Shown in pieces: positions 1 to 6,156 of a stretch of 10,392 bases of DNA. A program made the translations under genes and the position numbers. The notes beneath the pieces are model-generated. The model had not been told where the DNA came from and made no database searches. It saw only the letters and a program-made list of their open reading frames with translations. Position 1 is the stretch's first letter; every line of letters starts with the position of its first letter. Where the stretch lies: NCBI GenBank assembly GCA_017442445.1, contig JAFRZS010000069.1:1-10392 (forward strand), read 5' to 3'. The DNA comes from Clostridia bacterium (GTDB lineage: Bacteria; Bacillota; Clostridia; Oscillospirales; Acutalibacteraceae).

Positions 1-230
1 AGACTTATAAATTTAAGACTATTGAAGAGATCATCTCTGCGCTTGAAGAAAAGGGCGACGGCTTCGTTAAAGCTATGTGGTGCGGCGACGAGGAATGTGA
101 AGACAAGGTTAAAGAAGCAACCGGTGTCGGCTCCCGTTGTATCCCCTTTGAGCAGGAAGAAATCTCCGATACCTGTGTCTGCTGCGGCAAAAAAGCAACA
201 CACATGGTTATGTGGGGAAAAGCATATTAA
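1..230 (+). CDS. proS: Prolyl-tRNA synthetase, C-terminal end (5' partial)
   Basis: The reading frame enters from the left edge (first full codon at 3) and gives 75 residues ending in GKAY before TAA at 228-230. They match the C-terminal zinc-type domain of the archaeal/eukaryote-like form of prolyl-tRNA synthetase: a WCGDEEC segment, the KEATG..SRCIPF segment, a CVCCGK cysteine pair and an aromatic GKAY end. The enzyme charges tRNA-Pro with proline in the cytoplasm. The catalytic core and anticodon-binding domain lie outside the window, so activity and start cannot be judged. The four cysteines expected for the zinc site (two in the WCGDEEC region, two in CVCCGK) are present. The gene converges on the minus-strand operon and is followed at once by a hairpin terminator. 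The family call is secure; the subtype rests on this tail alone. Confidence 0.88.
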   Translation, partial: TYKFKTIEEIISALEEKGDGFVKAMWCGDEECEDKVKEATGVGSRCIPFEQEEISDTCVCCGKKATHMVMWGKAY

Positions 231-234
231 AGAT

Positions 235-265
235 AAAAAGGCTGTTTGATAAAACAGCCTTTTTT
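235..265 (+). terminator. Rho-independent terminator after proS
   Basis: A perfect 13-bp stem (235-247 pairing with 252-264) with a GATA loop carries a GGCTGTTT core and ends in a run of T, five bases after the proS stop. The A-run on the 5' arm becomes a T-run on the other strand, so the hairpin could also stop minus-strand transcripts that pass the terminator at 392-428. Confidence 0.9.
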
Positions 266-300
266 AAATGCAAAATGCAGAATGCAGAGTGTAGAATGTC
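266..300. repeat. Degenerate tandem heptanucleotide repeat
   Basis: Five consecutive 7-base units fill this stretch without gaps: AAATGCA, AAATGCA, GAATGCA, GAGTGTA, GAATGTC. The units decay toward the right. They sit in the gene-free space between the convergent proS and MNT/HEPN transcripts, directly between two hairpins. No start codon with a ribosome binding site uses them, so coding is unlikely. Function unknown; it may be part of a dispersed intergenic repeat. Confidence 0.6.
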
Positions 301-327
301 GGGTGGGTTTCACCCACACCCGTTTTT
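301..327 (+). terminator. Possible second terminator hairpin for proS
   Basis: GTGGGT (303-308) pairs with ACCCAC (312-317) around a TTC loop, and GG at 301-302 can extend the stem past a bulged A. A run of five T starts at 323. The T-run is a few bases away from the stem, weaker than a standard terminator, so this may be a backup or simply part of an intergenic repeat element. Confidence 0.4.
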
Positions 328-337
328 ATCATATCGC

Positions 338-357
338 TTGTGTGCATCAGCACACAA
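338..357. repeat. Perfect 8-bp inverted repeat
   Basis: TTGTGTGC at 338-345 and GCACACAA at 350-357 form a perfect stem with an ATCA loop. It is followed by A on the + strand and so lacks a T-run downstream in either direction. It does not look like a terminator. It is the third of four hairpins in the space between proS and the opposing operon. Confidence 0.55.
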
Positions 358-391
358 AAAACTTAATATCGTAAAACAGTAACCTTGTGTT

Positions 392-428
392 AAAAAATAT
401 GGCAGTATCAAGATTTTGATACTGCCAT
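392..428 (-). terminator. Rho-independent terminator of the minus-strand operon
   Basis: A perfect 13-bp stem (399-411 with 416-428) with a four-base loop is followed, reading the minus strand, by a run of six T (complement of 392-397). It begins five bases after the HEPN stop codon. It is the first terminator-like structure seen on this strand after polC, so it may end the his-MNT-HEPN transcript as a whole. Confidence 0.92.
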
Positions 429-433
429 AAAAT

Positions 434-841
434 CTATACTCTATTGTCAAGAAATAATTTTATTTGCTCTAAAATTATTTCTGCCTTTTCTACCTGCGAT
501 TTTGCTTCGTCTTTTGAGATAATGTAAAAATCATCATAGTCACTTGCCGAACGCACTCTGAACAAAGAAGAAATATAGTCAGAAATTTCTTTGCTGAACA
601 ATTCGGTTTTTAAATAATTCTCTCTGAATTTTGCAATAATACCCGAATGTTTCTTCGAGTCAAACTCGTCAAGAATCAAAACTGAACGAAGAGAGTGGAA
701 TGCAGCATAGTATGCTCTGTTTGCTGCTCCCTTGAACTCATTTGCTTCAAGCAATAACTTAGCTTCACGCAGACAATCCTCAGCATGGGAAAGTCTTGCT
801 TTTGAAAGGTTGGTTAATTCTTCATTAAGCAATTTTAACAC
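434..841 (-). CDS. HEPN domain protein, putative toxin-like partner of MNT
   Basis: The product has 135 residues, nearly all one HEPN domain, a four-helix fold found in ribonuclease-type toxins and defence proteins. Landmarks are the ANRAYYAAFHSLRSVL helix (39-54), KKHSG (63-67) and FRVRSASDYDDFY (94-106). It resembles the HEPN family commonly paired with MNT nucleotidyltransferases. In HepT-type toxins an RX4-6H motif is catalytic; here the matching segment starting at R97 has D and Y instead of H, so nuclease activity is uncertain. The first in-frame start is GTG at 839-841, overlapping the MNT gene by 17 bases, with AAGGGAAGG almost touching it. A TTG three codons later is better spaced from that sequence, so the true start is open. 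The overlap points to translational coupling with the MNT gene. An inactive or regulatory HEPN protein is an alternative to a toxin. Confidence 0.82.
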   Translation of the reverse strand: MLKLLNEELTNLSKARLSHAEDCLREAKLLLEANEFKGAANRAYYAAFHSLRSVLILDEFDSKKHSGIIAKFRENYLKTELFSKEISDYISSLFRVRSASDYDDFYIISKDEAKSQVEKAEIILEQIKLFLDNRV

Positions 842-1163
842 CTTCCCTTGCGATGTTCTTATAAAACGGCAAAATCTGTGCGTACTGATTGAATGTTTCC
901 AAATCTTTCTCGATTGCAGAAATTACAATTCCGTATTCTAAAAGAAGTGTTCCGCAAAGAGAATCTATCTTTTCACGGTAATTTTTAAGGTCTTCGGACG
1001 GTAAATCAACAAGCATCAAAATATCAATATCCGATTCATCATCAAAATCGCCACGAGCATAAGAACCGAACAGGATAACAGAATCCAAGGCTTCGCCGAA
1101 TATGTTTTTTGACTCGGTCGCAACCTTTTGCAAAATCTCATTTAACTGATTCTTCGTACACAT
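825..1163 (-). CDS. MNT-type minimal nucleotidyltransferase, putative antitoxin (MntA-like)
   Basis: The product has 112 residues with the polymerase-beta-type nucleotidyltransferase signature GSX10DXD: G33-S34, ten residues, then D45 and D47 (FGSYARGDFDDESDIDIL). A third acidic residue expected on the following strand could be E83 in the VISAIEKD segment (I did not align it). In the MntA-HepT module studied in Shewanella, this kind of enzyme neutralises the HEPN toxin by transferring AMP to a tyrosine. The same job is inferred here from the overlapping HEPN gene downstream. ATG at 1161-1163 is preceded by GGAGGG at good spacing, so the start is firm. The gene lies 45 bases after hisE with its own promoter. 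The family is certain, the antitoxin role likely, and the target unknown. Confidence 0.87.
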   Translation of the reverse strand: MCTKNQLNEILQKVATESKNIFGEALDSVILFGSYARGDFDDESDIDILMLVDLPSEDLKNYREKIDSLCGTLLLEYGIVISAIEKDLETFNQYAQILPFYKNIAREGVKIA

Positions 1164-1194
1164 TGTAATCCCTCCGCTTCTTTTTACTATTTAT

Positions 1195-1225
1195 ATTATA
1201 TACTTATTTTATGAATTTTTGTCAA
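1195..1225 (-). promoter_or_regulatory. Sigma-A type promoter for the MNT/HEPN pair
   Basis: On the minus strand a perfect TTGACA (1220-1225) is followed after 17 bases by TATATA (1197-1202) and after 19 bases by a perfect TATAAT (1195-1200). The region between is A/T-rich. The -35 box lies inside the last sense codons of hisE (GTT GAC AAA), so the promoter has grown out of the his operon's end. It would start transcription about 20-25 bases before the MNT start codon. Confidence 0.75.
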
Positions 1226-1535
1226 CTGTGTGGAATTGTTTGAGGTTGCCGGTTTTTTCGCTGCGCTTTGCAAGTTCTGCTTCAACCTCGTCAAGCTCTA
1301 TTCCCTGATTTACCATAAGCACCATGAGGTGATAGAGTAAATCGCTGATTTCATATACTGTTTCTGCGTTATCGTTATTCTTTGCCGCTATGATTGTTTC
1401 TGAGCACTCCTCGCCGCATTTCTTTAAAATCTTATCAAGACCTTTATCAAAAAGATAACAGGTATATGAGCCTTCCTGAGGGTTTTCCTTGCGGTTTATA
1501 ACCGTATTGTATAAATCTCTGTAAACACTATCCAT
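1209..1535 (-). CDS. hisE: Phosphoribosyl-ATP pyrophosphohydrolase (HisE)
   Basis: HisE hydrolyses phosphoribosyl-ATP to phosphoribosyl-AMP, the second step of histidine synthesis, in the cytoplasm. The 108 residues are a normal length for a stand-alone HisE and form an all-alpha MazG-like domain. Diagnostic pieces are EGSYTCYLFDKG (21-32), the metal-binding KKCGEECSE segment (E42, E43, E46) and a second acidic helix EISDLLYHLMVLM (E62, D65). It begins two bases after the hisI stop, with AGGAGA inside hisI as its ribosome binding site. It is the last gene of the his cluster. HisI and HisE, fused in many bacteria, are separate here. Its last codons contain the -35 box of the next promoter. Confidence 0.95.
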   Translation of the reverse strand: MDSVYRDLYNTVINRKENPQEGSYTCYLFDKGLDKILKKCGEECSETIIAAKNNDNAETVYEISDLLYHLMVLMVNQGIELDEVEAELAKRSEKTGNLKQFHTVDKNS

Positions 1536-1537
1536 TC

Positions 1538-1864
1538 TTATTCTCCTAATTCGTAATTATTGAAAAAGCAGGTTTTGTTTCCTGTATGACAAGCAACTCC
1601 GTTTTGCTCAACCTCAATTAAAAGTGTATCAAAATCGCAGTCAGCTTTTATTGAGATAACCTTCTGTGTGTGACCTGATGTTTCGCCCTTATTCCAGAGT
1701 TTATTTCTTGAACGGCTGAAAAACCATGTATAGCCTGTTTCTAATGTCTTGTCAAATGATTCTGCATTCACATATGCCAACATCAGAACTTCGTTTGTTC
1801 CCTTTTCTACTATGATTGCGGGGATAAGCTCTGACTTTTTGAAAAGTTCTTTTTTATCAAACAT
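1538..1864 (-). CDS. hisI: Phosphoribosyl-AMP cyclohydrolase (HisI)
   Basis: HisI opens the adenine ring of phosphoribosyl-AMP to give ProFAR, the third step of the pathway. The 108-residue product carries the metal sites of the family: ADCDFDT (D75, C76, D77, D79) for Mg/Zn, and GVACHTGNKTCF with C92 and C99 completing the zinc site. WFFSRSRNKLWNKGETSGH (47-65) is the usual substrate-binding stretch. I chose ATG at 1862-1864, which overlaps the hisA end by 8 bases and has AGGTG six bases upstream. An in-frame GTG three codons earlier (1871-1873) has no visible ribosome binding site. The overlap with hisA suggests coupled translation. There is no HisE domain fused at the C-terminus. Confidence 0.94.
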   Translation of the reverse strand: MFDKKELFKKSELIPAIIVEKGTNEVLMLAYVNAESFDKTLETGYTWFFSRSRNKLWNKGETSGHTQKVISIKADCDFDTLLIEVEQNGVACHTGNKTCFFNNYELGE

Positions 1865-2582
1865 TACCTGCACCTACTTTTATTGCTTCTTCTAAATCAA
1901 GTGTACCGCTGTAAAGTGAACGTCCGCAGATTGCCGCATAGAGTCCCGCAGAATACAAATCCTTGATATCGTTTATATCCTTAATTCCGCCGCTTGCTGT
2001 GATATTGCAAGAAACGGCTTCATTGAGCTTTGCCAACTGTTCAACATTGGGGCCTGAAAGCATACCGTCTTTTTTGATATCGGTACAGATAATATATTCT
2101 ACTCCGAAGGATTCCATCTTCTTTGCAAGTTCAATATAATCCTGACCGCTGACCTCTACCCAACCTTCTGTTGCTACTTTTCCGTCAACTGCATCAATGC
2201 CTACAGCGATTGTGCTTCCGCCGAATTTTTTAACGGCTTCTTCAACCAAAGCGGGATTTTTCAAAGCAACAGAACCGAGGATAATTCTTTCAATACCGTT
2301 TGAAAGATAAAACTCAATATCGTCCATTGTTCTGATGCCGCCGCCGAGTTCAACCTTTAAGCCGCTGTTTTTTGCAACATCAATAAAGATCTTGCTGTTG
2401 ATTCTTTTACCCTCAATCGCACCGTTGAGGTCAACCATATGTATATATTCACTTCCTGCCGCTTTGAACTGTTTTGCTGTCTGCATATAGCTGTCAGCAA
2501 CAGTTTCGGCAGTATTCATATCACCTTTATAAAGACGGACACAGTTTCCGTCTTTTATATCTATTGCAGGGAAAATTATCAT
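1857..2582 (-). CDS. hisA: ProFAR isomerase (HisA)
   Basis: HisA performs the Amadori rearrangement of ProFAR to PRFAR, the fourth step. The 241 residues form one beta/alpha barrel of usual length with the two catalytic aspartates in place: D8 in PAIDIKDGNCVRL and D130 in VGIDAVDGKVATEGW. The phosphate loops GGGIR (80-84) and SGGIKD near the C-terminus are intact. The VATEGW motif with W141 supports HisA rather than HisF, which shares the fold. Its ATG shares one base with the hisB stop (TGATG), a translational coupling arrangement, with AAGGAAG upstream inside hisB. In most bacteria hisH would precede and hisF follow this gene; here hisB and hisI are the direct neighbours. Confidence 0.96.
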   Translation of the reverse strand: MIIFPAIDIKDGNCVRLYKGDMNTAETVADSYMQTAKQFKAAGSEYIHMVDLNGAIEGKRINSKIFIDVAKNSGLKVELGGGIRTMDDIEFYLSNGIERIILGSVALKNPALVEEAVKKFGGSTIAVGIDAVDGKVATEGWVEVSGQDYIELAKKMESFGVEYIICTDIKKDGMLSGPNVEQLAKLNEAVSCNITASGGIKDINDIKDLYSAGLYAAICGRSLYSGTLDLEEAIKVGAGNV

Positions 2583-3157
2583 CAGTCAAGACTTCCTTTC
2601 GTTGATAATGTGCCCTTTGAGAGTTTTACTGCCTTTCTCAATGCGTGAGCTACAGCCTTGAACATAGCCTCTGCTTCATGGTGAGCATTTTTTCCGTATT
2701 CAAGATTTATGTGCAAAGTAATTTTTGAATTCATCGCAAAGGCTCTGAAAAATTCTTCAACAAGGCACAGATCAAATTCGCCTGTCTTATACTGTGAGAA
2801 TTCAGCATTGAACACCAGAAACGGTCTGCCGCTTATATCAAGAATTGCCTTGCAGAGTGCTTCGTCCATAGGAATCGCAAAGCTTCCGTATCTTTTGATA
2901 CCGCCCTTATCACCTAAAGCCATATCAAATGCCTTACCAAGCACTATTCCGATATCTTCGACAGAGTGGTGAGCATCTACTTCAATATCGCCCTTACAGA
3001 TAATTTTTCCGCCAAATCCGCCGTGCATCATAAATGCTGTAAGCATATGGTCAAAAAATCCTATACCTGTATCAATTTCAACCTCTCCGCCGTCAAGAGA
3101 AAGGTTAACTTCAATTTCAGTTTCCTTTGTTTTTCTTGAAATTTTCGCAGTTCTCAT
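2582..3157 (-). CDS. hisB: Imidazoleglycerol-phosphate dehydratase (HisB)
   Basis: HisB dehydrates imidazoleglycerol phosphate to imidazoleacetol phosphate, step six. The 191 residues equal the monofunctional enzyme: there is no N-terminal histidinol-phosphatase domain as in enterobacterial HisB, so that activity must come from another gene. The manganese-binding histidine motifs are present in both internal repeats: GFFDHML (H37), AHHSVED (H63, H64, E67) and NAHHEAEAMFKA (H159, H160, E163). The C-terminal STKGSL is also typical. The start ATG overlaps the hisC stop by one base (TAATG) and has AAGGAG eight bases upstream. The product acts as a 24-mer in known cases. It sits between hisC and hisA with no hisH between. 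Confidence 0.96.
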   Translation of the reverse strand: MRTAKISRKTKETEIEVNLSLDGGEVEIDTGIGFFDHMLTAFMMHGGFGGKIICKGDIEVDAHHSVEDIGIVLGKAFDMALGDKGGIKRYGSFAIPMDEALCKAILDISGRPFLVFNAEFSQYKTGEFDLCLVEEFFRAFAMNSKITLHINLEYGKNAHHEAEAMFKAVAHALRKAVKLSKGTLSTKGSLD

Positions 3158-4218
3158 TATTTCTGCTCCTTAAAAAATTTTTTCAGAAGTCTTATAACTT
3201 CAGCATTTTCGTAATTTCTGCCCGCTGTTATTCTCAAATATTCTCCGAAGCATCTTACAACAACGGAATTTTCCATAAGATATTCAAAAATCTGCACTGT
3301 CTTCTGAGCTTTAAGGTAAACAAAGTTTGCCTCGGCAGAAATAATTTTTATTTCATCGGGATTTTCTTTTTCGATAAGCTTCAAGTCATTATATAATTCA
3401 TCTCTTGAAGCATTTATTCTTTTTATTCCCGCTTTGAGATAATCCTTATCTGACAAAATCGCCTTACCTATCGCCTGAGTAACAGAATTTACATTGTACG
3501 GCGATTTAACCGCTTTTAAAACATTTGTAAGTGTTACATTAGCAATAGCGAAACCGAGCCTTATTGCCGCCATTCCAACCGCTTTTGAGCAGGTTCTGAG
3601 AATAATGAGATTATCGTATCTTTCAACCTCAGAAAGCAGACTCTCTGTTGAGAAATCCATATATGCTTCATCAAGCACCACCAGAGCGTCAACGCTTTCA
3701 ATGAGTTTTCTCACATCGTCTTTTTTCATTACGGTTGATGTAGGATTGCAGGGATTTGAAAAAATTATGAGTTTTATGTTATTCGATTTTACATCTGAAA
3801 TAACCTTATCAACATCTATTGAAAGATCGGGATTTTTTGAAAGCTTTAATATCTCGCCTTCAGCAAGTTCGGCATAAAAAGCATACATTGAAAAATCAGG
3901 AACCAAGGTTGCAATCTTATCGCCCTTTTCCAGGAACGATGTCATGATTACGGATATCAGCTCATCAGAGCCGTTACCTGCCGTTACAAGCTCAGGCTTT
4001 ACAGAATAATAATCTGCAAAAGCTGAACATAATTCGGTTGCTGTCGGGTCAGGATAACGGTTAAAGCTTATTTCCATAACCGCCTTTTCAATTTTTGACC
4101 TCATTTCCTCCGACGGAGTTATGAATGACTCGTTTGCATCAAGTCTTATTTTATAATCTCCGTTTATAGGTTCATACGGAGTCATGTCCCTGATTTTTTT
4201 GTTAAGTTCGTATGCCAT
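3157..4218 (-). CDS. hisC: Histidinol-phosphate aminotransferase (HisC)
   Basis: HisC transfers an amino group from glutamate to imidazoleacetol phosphate, giving histidinol phosphate, step seven. The 353-residue product is a fold-type I PLP enzyme of ordinary HisC length. Visible landmarks are the LDANES substrate motif (27-32), NPCNPTS (155-161), the DEAYMDF strand (183-189) with PLP-contacting D183 and Y186, the Schiff-base lysine K212 in CSKAVGMAAIRLGF, and the conserved R220 nearby. It starts ten bases after hisD with a modest AAGGGAT site, the weakest ribosome binding site of the operon. Related enzymes also accept aromatic keto acids, but the operon position makes HisC the clear assignment. 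Confidence 0.95.
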   Translation of the reverse strand: MAYELNKKIRDMTPYEPINGDYKIRLDANESFITPSEEMRSKIEKAVMEISFNRYPDPTATELCSAFADYYSVKPELVTAGNGSDELISVIMTSFLEKGDKIATLVPDFSMYAFYAELAEGEILKLSKNPDLSIDVDKVISDVKSNNIKLIIFSNPCNPTSTVMKKDDVRKLIESVDALVVLDEAYMDFSTESLLSEVERYDNLIILRTCSKAVGMAAIRLGFAIANVTLTNVLKAVKSPYNVNSVTQAIGKAILSDKDYLKAGIKRINASRDELYNDLKLIEKENPDEIKIISAEANFVYLKAQKTVQIFEYLMENSVVVRCFGEYLRITAGRNYENAEVIRLLKKFFKEQK

Positions 4219-4228
4219 AATCTATCCC

Positions 4229-5512
4229 TTATAATCTTACTTTGATTGAATTTGCGTGAGCTGTTAAGCCCTCTGTTTCTGCAAGTTTAATTATATCCGC
4301 ACCCGCATCTCTGAGTGCTGTCTGTGTGTAATAAATAAAGCTTGTCTTCTTGATAAAGCTGTCAACAGACAACGGTGAGAAAAATCTTGCGGTACCGCCT
4401 GTGGGTAAAACATGGTTAGGACCTGCATAATAGTCACCAAGCGGTTCGGGTGAATAATTACCCAAGAAAATTGAACCGGCATTATCAAGCTTTCCTATGT
4501 ATTCCATCGGATTCTTTGTGCAGACCTCAAGGTGTTCGGGAGCTACTGCGTTTGCATAAGCAACAACATCTGTCATATTGTTAAAGAGTACGATTGCTCC
4601 GAAGGTTTCAAGTGACTGCTTTATGATATCTGCTCTTGAAAGTTTTTCAACCTGTTTATAAAGCTCTTCCTGTGTTGCTCTTGCAACTGCTTCGCTTGTT
4701 GTAAGAAGCACTGCAGACGCCTGACGGTCATGCTCTGCCTGTGACATTAAATCAGCGGCAATATATTTCGGATTTGCAGTTTCATCTGCAATTATGAGGA
4801 TTTCACTCGGACCTGCTATCATATCAATATCAACAACTCCGAACAAAAGCTTCTTAGCCATAGCAACATAAATATTTCCGGGGCCGACAATTTTATCAAC
4901 CTTCGGGATTGTTCTTGTTCCGTATGCAAGTGCGGCAATTGCCTGTGCACCGCCTACAAGGAATACTCTGTCAACACCTGCAATTTTTGCAGCAGCGAGG
5001 ATATCGGGATTAGCCGTACCGTCTTTCTGCGGAGGTGTCACCATTATAATTTCTTTAACACCTGCTATTTTTGCAGGAATTGCATTCATAAGAACTGATG
5101 ACGGATATGCTGCAGTACCGCCCGGTACATAGATACCGACCTTTTCTAAACCTCTGATTCTCTGACCGAGGATTGTGCCGTCGGGTCTTGTATCAATTCT
5201 GCTTTGCTGTACCTGACGCTCATGGAAAGCACGGATATTCTCAGCAGCTTTATAAAGAGCATATACAAAAGATGATTCTCTGCTTTTGAAAGCTCTTTCA
5301 ATATCTTCAGAAGATACCTCCATAGTAAGAGGTACTCGTCCGTCGAAAATTCTTGTATATTCCTGTACGGCATCGTCACCGTTTGCGCGTACGTCAAACA
5401 GTATGTCACTGACAGTAGATGTAACTTTATCGCTGACTTCTTCTCCTCTCTGACGGAGTTCGTCTAAAAGTCTGAACTCAGCATTTGAATTAGCTATTGT
5501 AATCGGTATCAT
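4229..5512 (-). CDS. hisD: Histidinol dehydrogenase (HisD)
   Basis: HisD oxidises histidinol to histidine in two NAD-dependent steps, the end of the pathway. With the start chosen here it has 427 residues. All known active-site positions are present: Q258 and H261 (QAEHD), the catalytic E326-H327 pair (VAPEHLEV), D360 and H419, the zinc ligands. The nucleotide-binding IVGPGNIYV segment (208-216) is intact. I chose ATG at 5510-5512, which shares one base with the hisG stop (TGATG) and lies seven bases after AGGAGG. An upstream in-frame TTG at 5516-5518 is too close to that site to be used. In this order hisD follows hisG and precedes hisC, as in many bacteria. Confidence 0.96.
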   Translation of the reverse strand: MIPITIANSNAEFRLLDELRQRGEEVSDKVTSTVSDILFDVRANGDDAVQEYTRIFDGRVPLTMEVSSEDIERAFKSRESSFVYALYKAAENIRAFHERQVQQSRIDTRPDGTILGQRIRGLEKVGIYVPGGTAAYPSSVLMNAIPAKIAGVKEIIMVTPPQKDGTANPDILAAAKIAGVDRVFLVGGAQAIAALAYGTRTIPKVDKIVGPGNIYVAMAKKLLFGVVDIDMIAGPSEILIIADETANPKYIAADLMSQAEHDRQASAVLLTTSEAVARATQEELYKQVEKLSRADIIKQSLETFGAIVLFNNMTDVVAYANAVAPEHLEVCTKNPMEYIGKLDNAGSIFLGNYSPEPLGDYYAGPNHVLPTGGTARFFSPLSVDSFIKKTSFIYYTQTALRDAGADIIKLAETEGLTAHANSIKVRL

Positions 5513-6141
5513 CAGCAAACCTCCTCTGCAAGATCTATATCATGCAGAAATTCTTCTATTTCTTCTTTTCTCAATTTCATTGAAGCCTTATTTACGATAA
5601 CTCTTGCAGAAAGCGGAACTATATCTTCAATAACTTCAAGTCCGTTTTCCTTGAGTGTTGTTCCTGTTTCAACAATATCAACTATTGCATCTGCAAGTCC
5701 CAATAAGGGTGCAAGTTCAACAGAACCTTCAATTTTAATTATCTGGACATCCATGTCCTTCTTTTCAAAAAATTCTGCCGCTACTGACGGGTATTTTGTT
5801 GCGATAATCTTTTCATTACAGCCGTCGTAGAAATTCTTGCCCTTTTGTACTGCCAGAGCAAAACGGCACTTTCCGAAGCCTAAATCTGTCATTTCATAGA
5901 CATCGGGATTTTTCTCCATAATTGTGTCCTTACCTACAATTCCGATATCACAGGTTCCGTGTTCAACGTAGGTAATAACATCTGCGGATTTAGCAAGGAC
6001 CACCTCATAATTATCAACAGGTAAAATGAGTTTGCGGCCTTTTGCAATCAGGTTTGTGCAATCAAGTCCTATTGTTTCAAAAAGTGTTATAGCTCTTTTT
6101 TCAAGTCTGCCTTTTGTTAATGCTATTCTTATCGGTCGCAT
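5512..6141 (-). CDS. hisG: ATP phosphoribosyltransferase catalytic subunit, short form (HisG-S)
   Basis: HisG joins ATP and PRPP, the committed and normally feedback-controlled first step. The product has 209 residues, the length of the short form, and lacks the C-terminal ACT-like regulatory domain that binds histidine in long HisG. Short HisG works only as a hetero-octamer with HisZ, which is encoded immediately upstream. Features seen: IALTKGRLE at the N-terminus (6-14), DIGIVGKD (65-72), the anionic EGSVELAPLLGLAD segment (138-151) and the PRPP-binding loop VETGTTLKENG (157-167). AGGAGG lies eight bases before its ATG, 15 bases after hisZ. Histidine inhibition is expected to act through HisZ, from family knowledge rather than from this sequence. 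Confidence 0.96.
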   Translation of the reverse strand: MRPIRIALTKGRLEKRAITLFETIGLDCTNLIAKGRKLILPVDNYEVVLAKSADVITYVEHGTCDIGIVGKDTIMEKNPDVYEMTDLGFGKCRFALAVQKGKNFYDGCNEKIIATKYPSVAAEFFEKKDMDVQIIKIEGSVELAPLLGLADAIVDIVETGTTLKENGLEVIEDIVPLSARVIVNKASMKLRKEEIEEFLHDIDLAEEVC

Positions 6142-6156
6142 ATTCAGTCCTCCTTT

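Noticed and set aside
22..249. Out-of-frame + strand open frame over the proS end
   Set aside because: The product is a basic low-complexity string, whereas the overlapping frame ending at 230 gives a clear ProRS C-terminus.
266..300. CRISPR-like array
   Set aside because: The units are only 7 bases, directly abutting with no spacers, and there are no cas genes in the window.
338..357. Terminator hairpin
   Set aside because: The stem is perfect but no T-run follows it on either strand.
1538..2582. hisA-hisI region as hidden hisF or hisH remnant
   Set aside because: HisA has the VATEGW and paired-aspartate pattern of a normal isomerase and hisI starts within its end, so there is no leftover sequence for a second barrel or an amidotransferase.
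3494..3877. Open frame of 127 codons on the + strand
   Set aside because: It lies wholly inside hisC in antisense, has no convincing ribosome binding site and no recognisable domain; a shadow of the real gene. The 104-codon + strand frame at 8454-8768 inside polC was rejected for the same reason.
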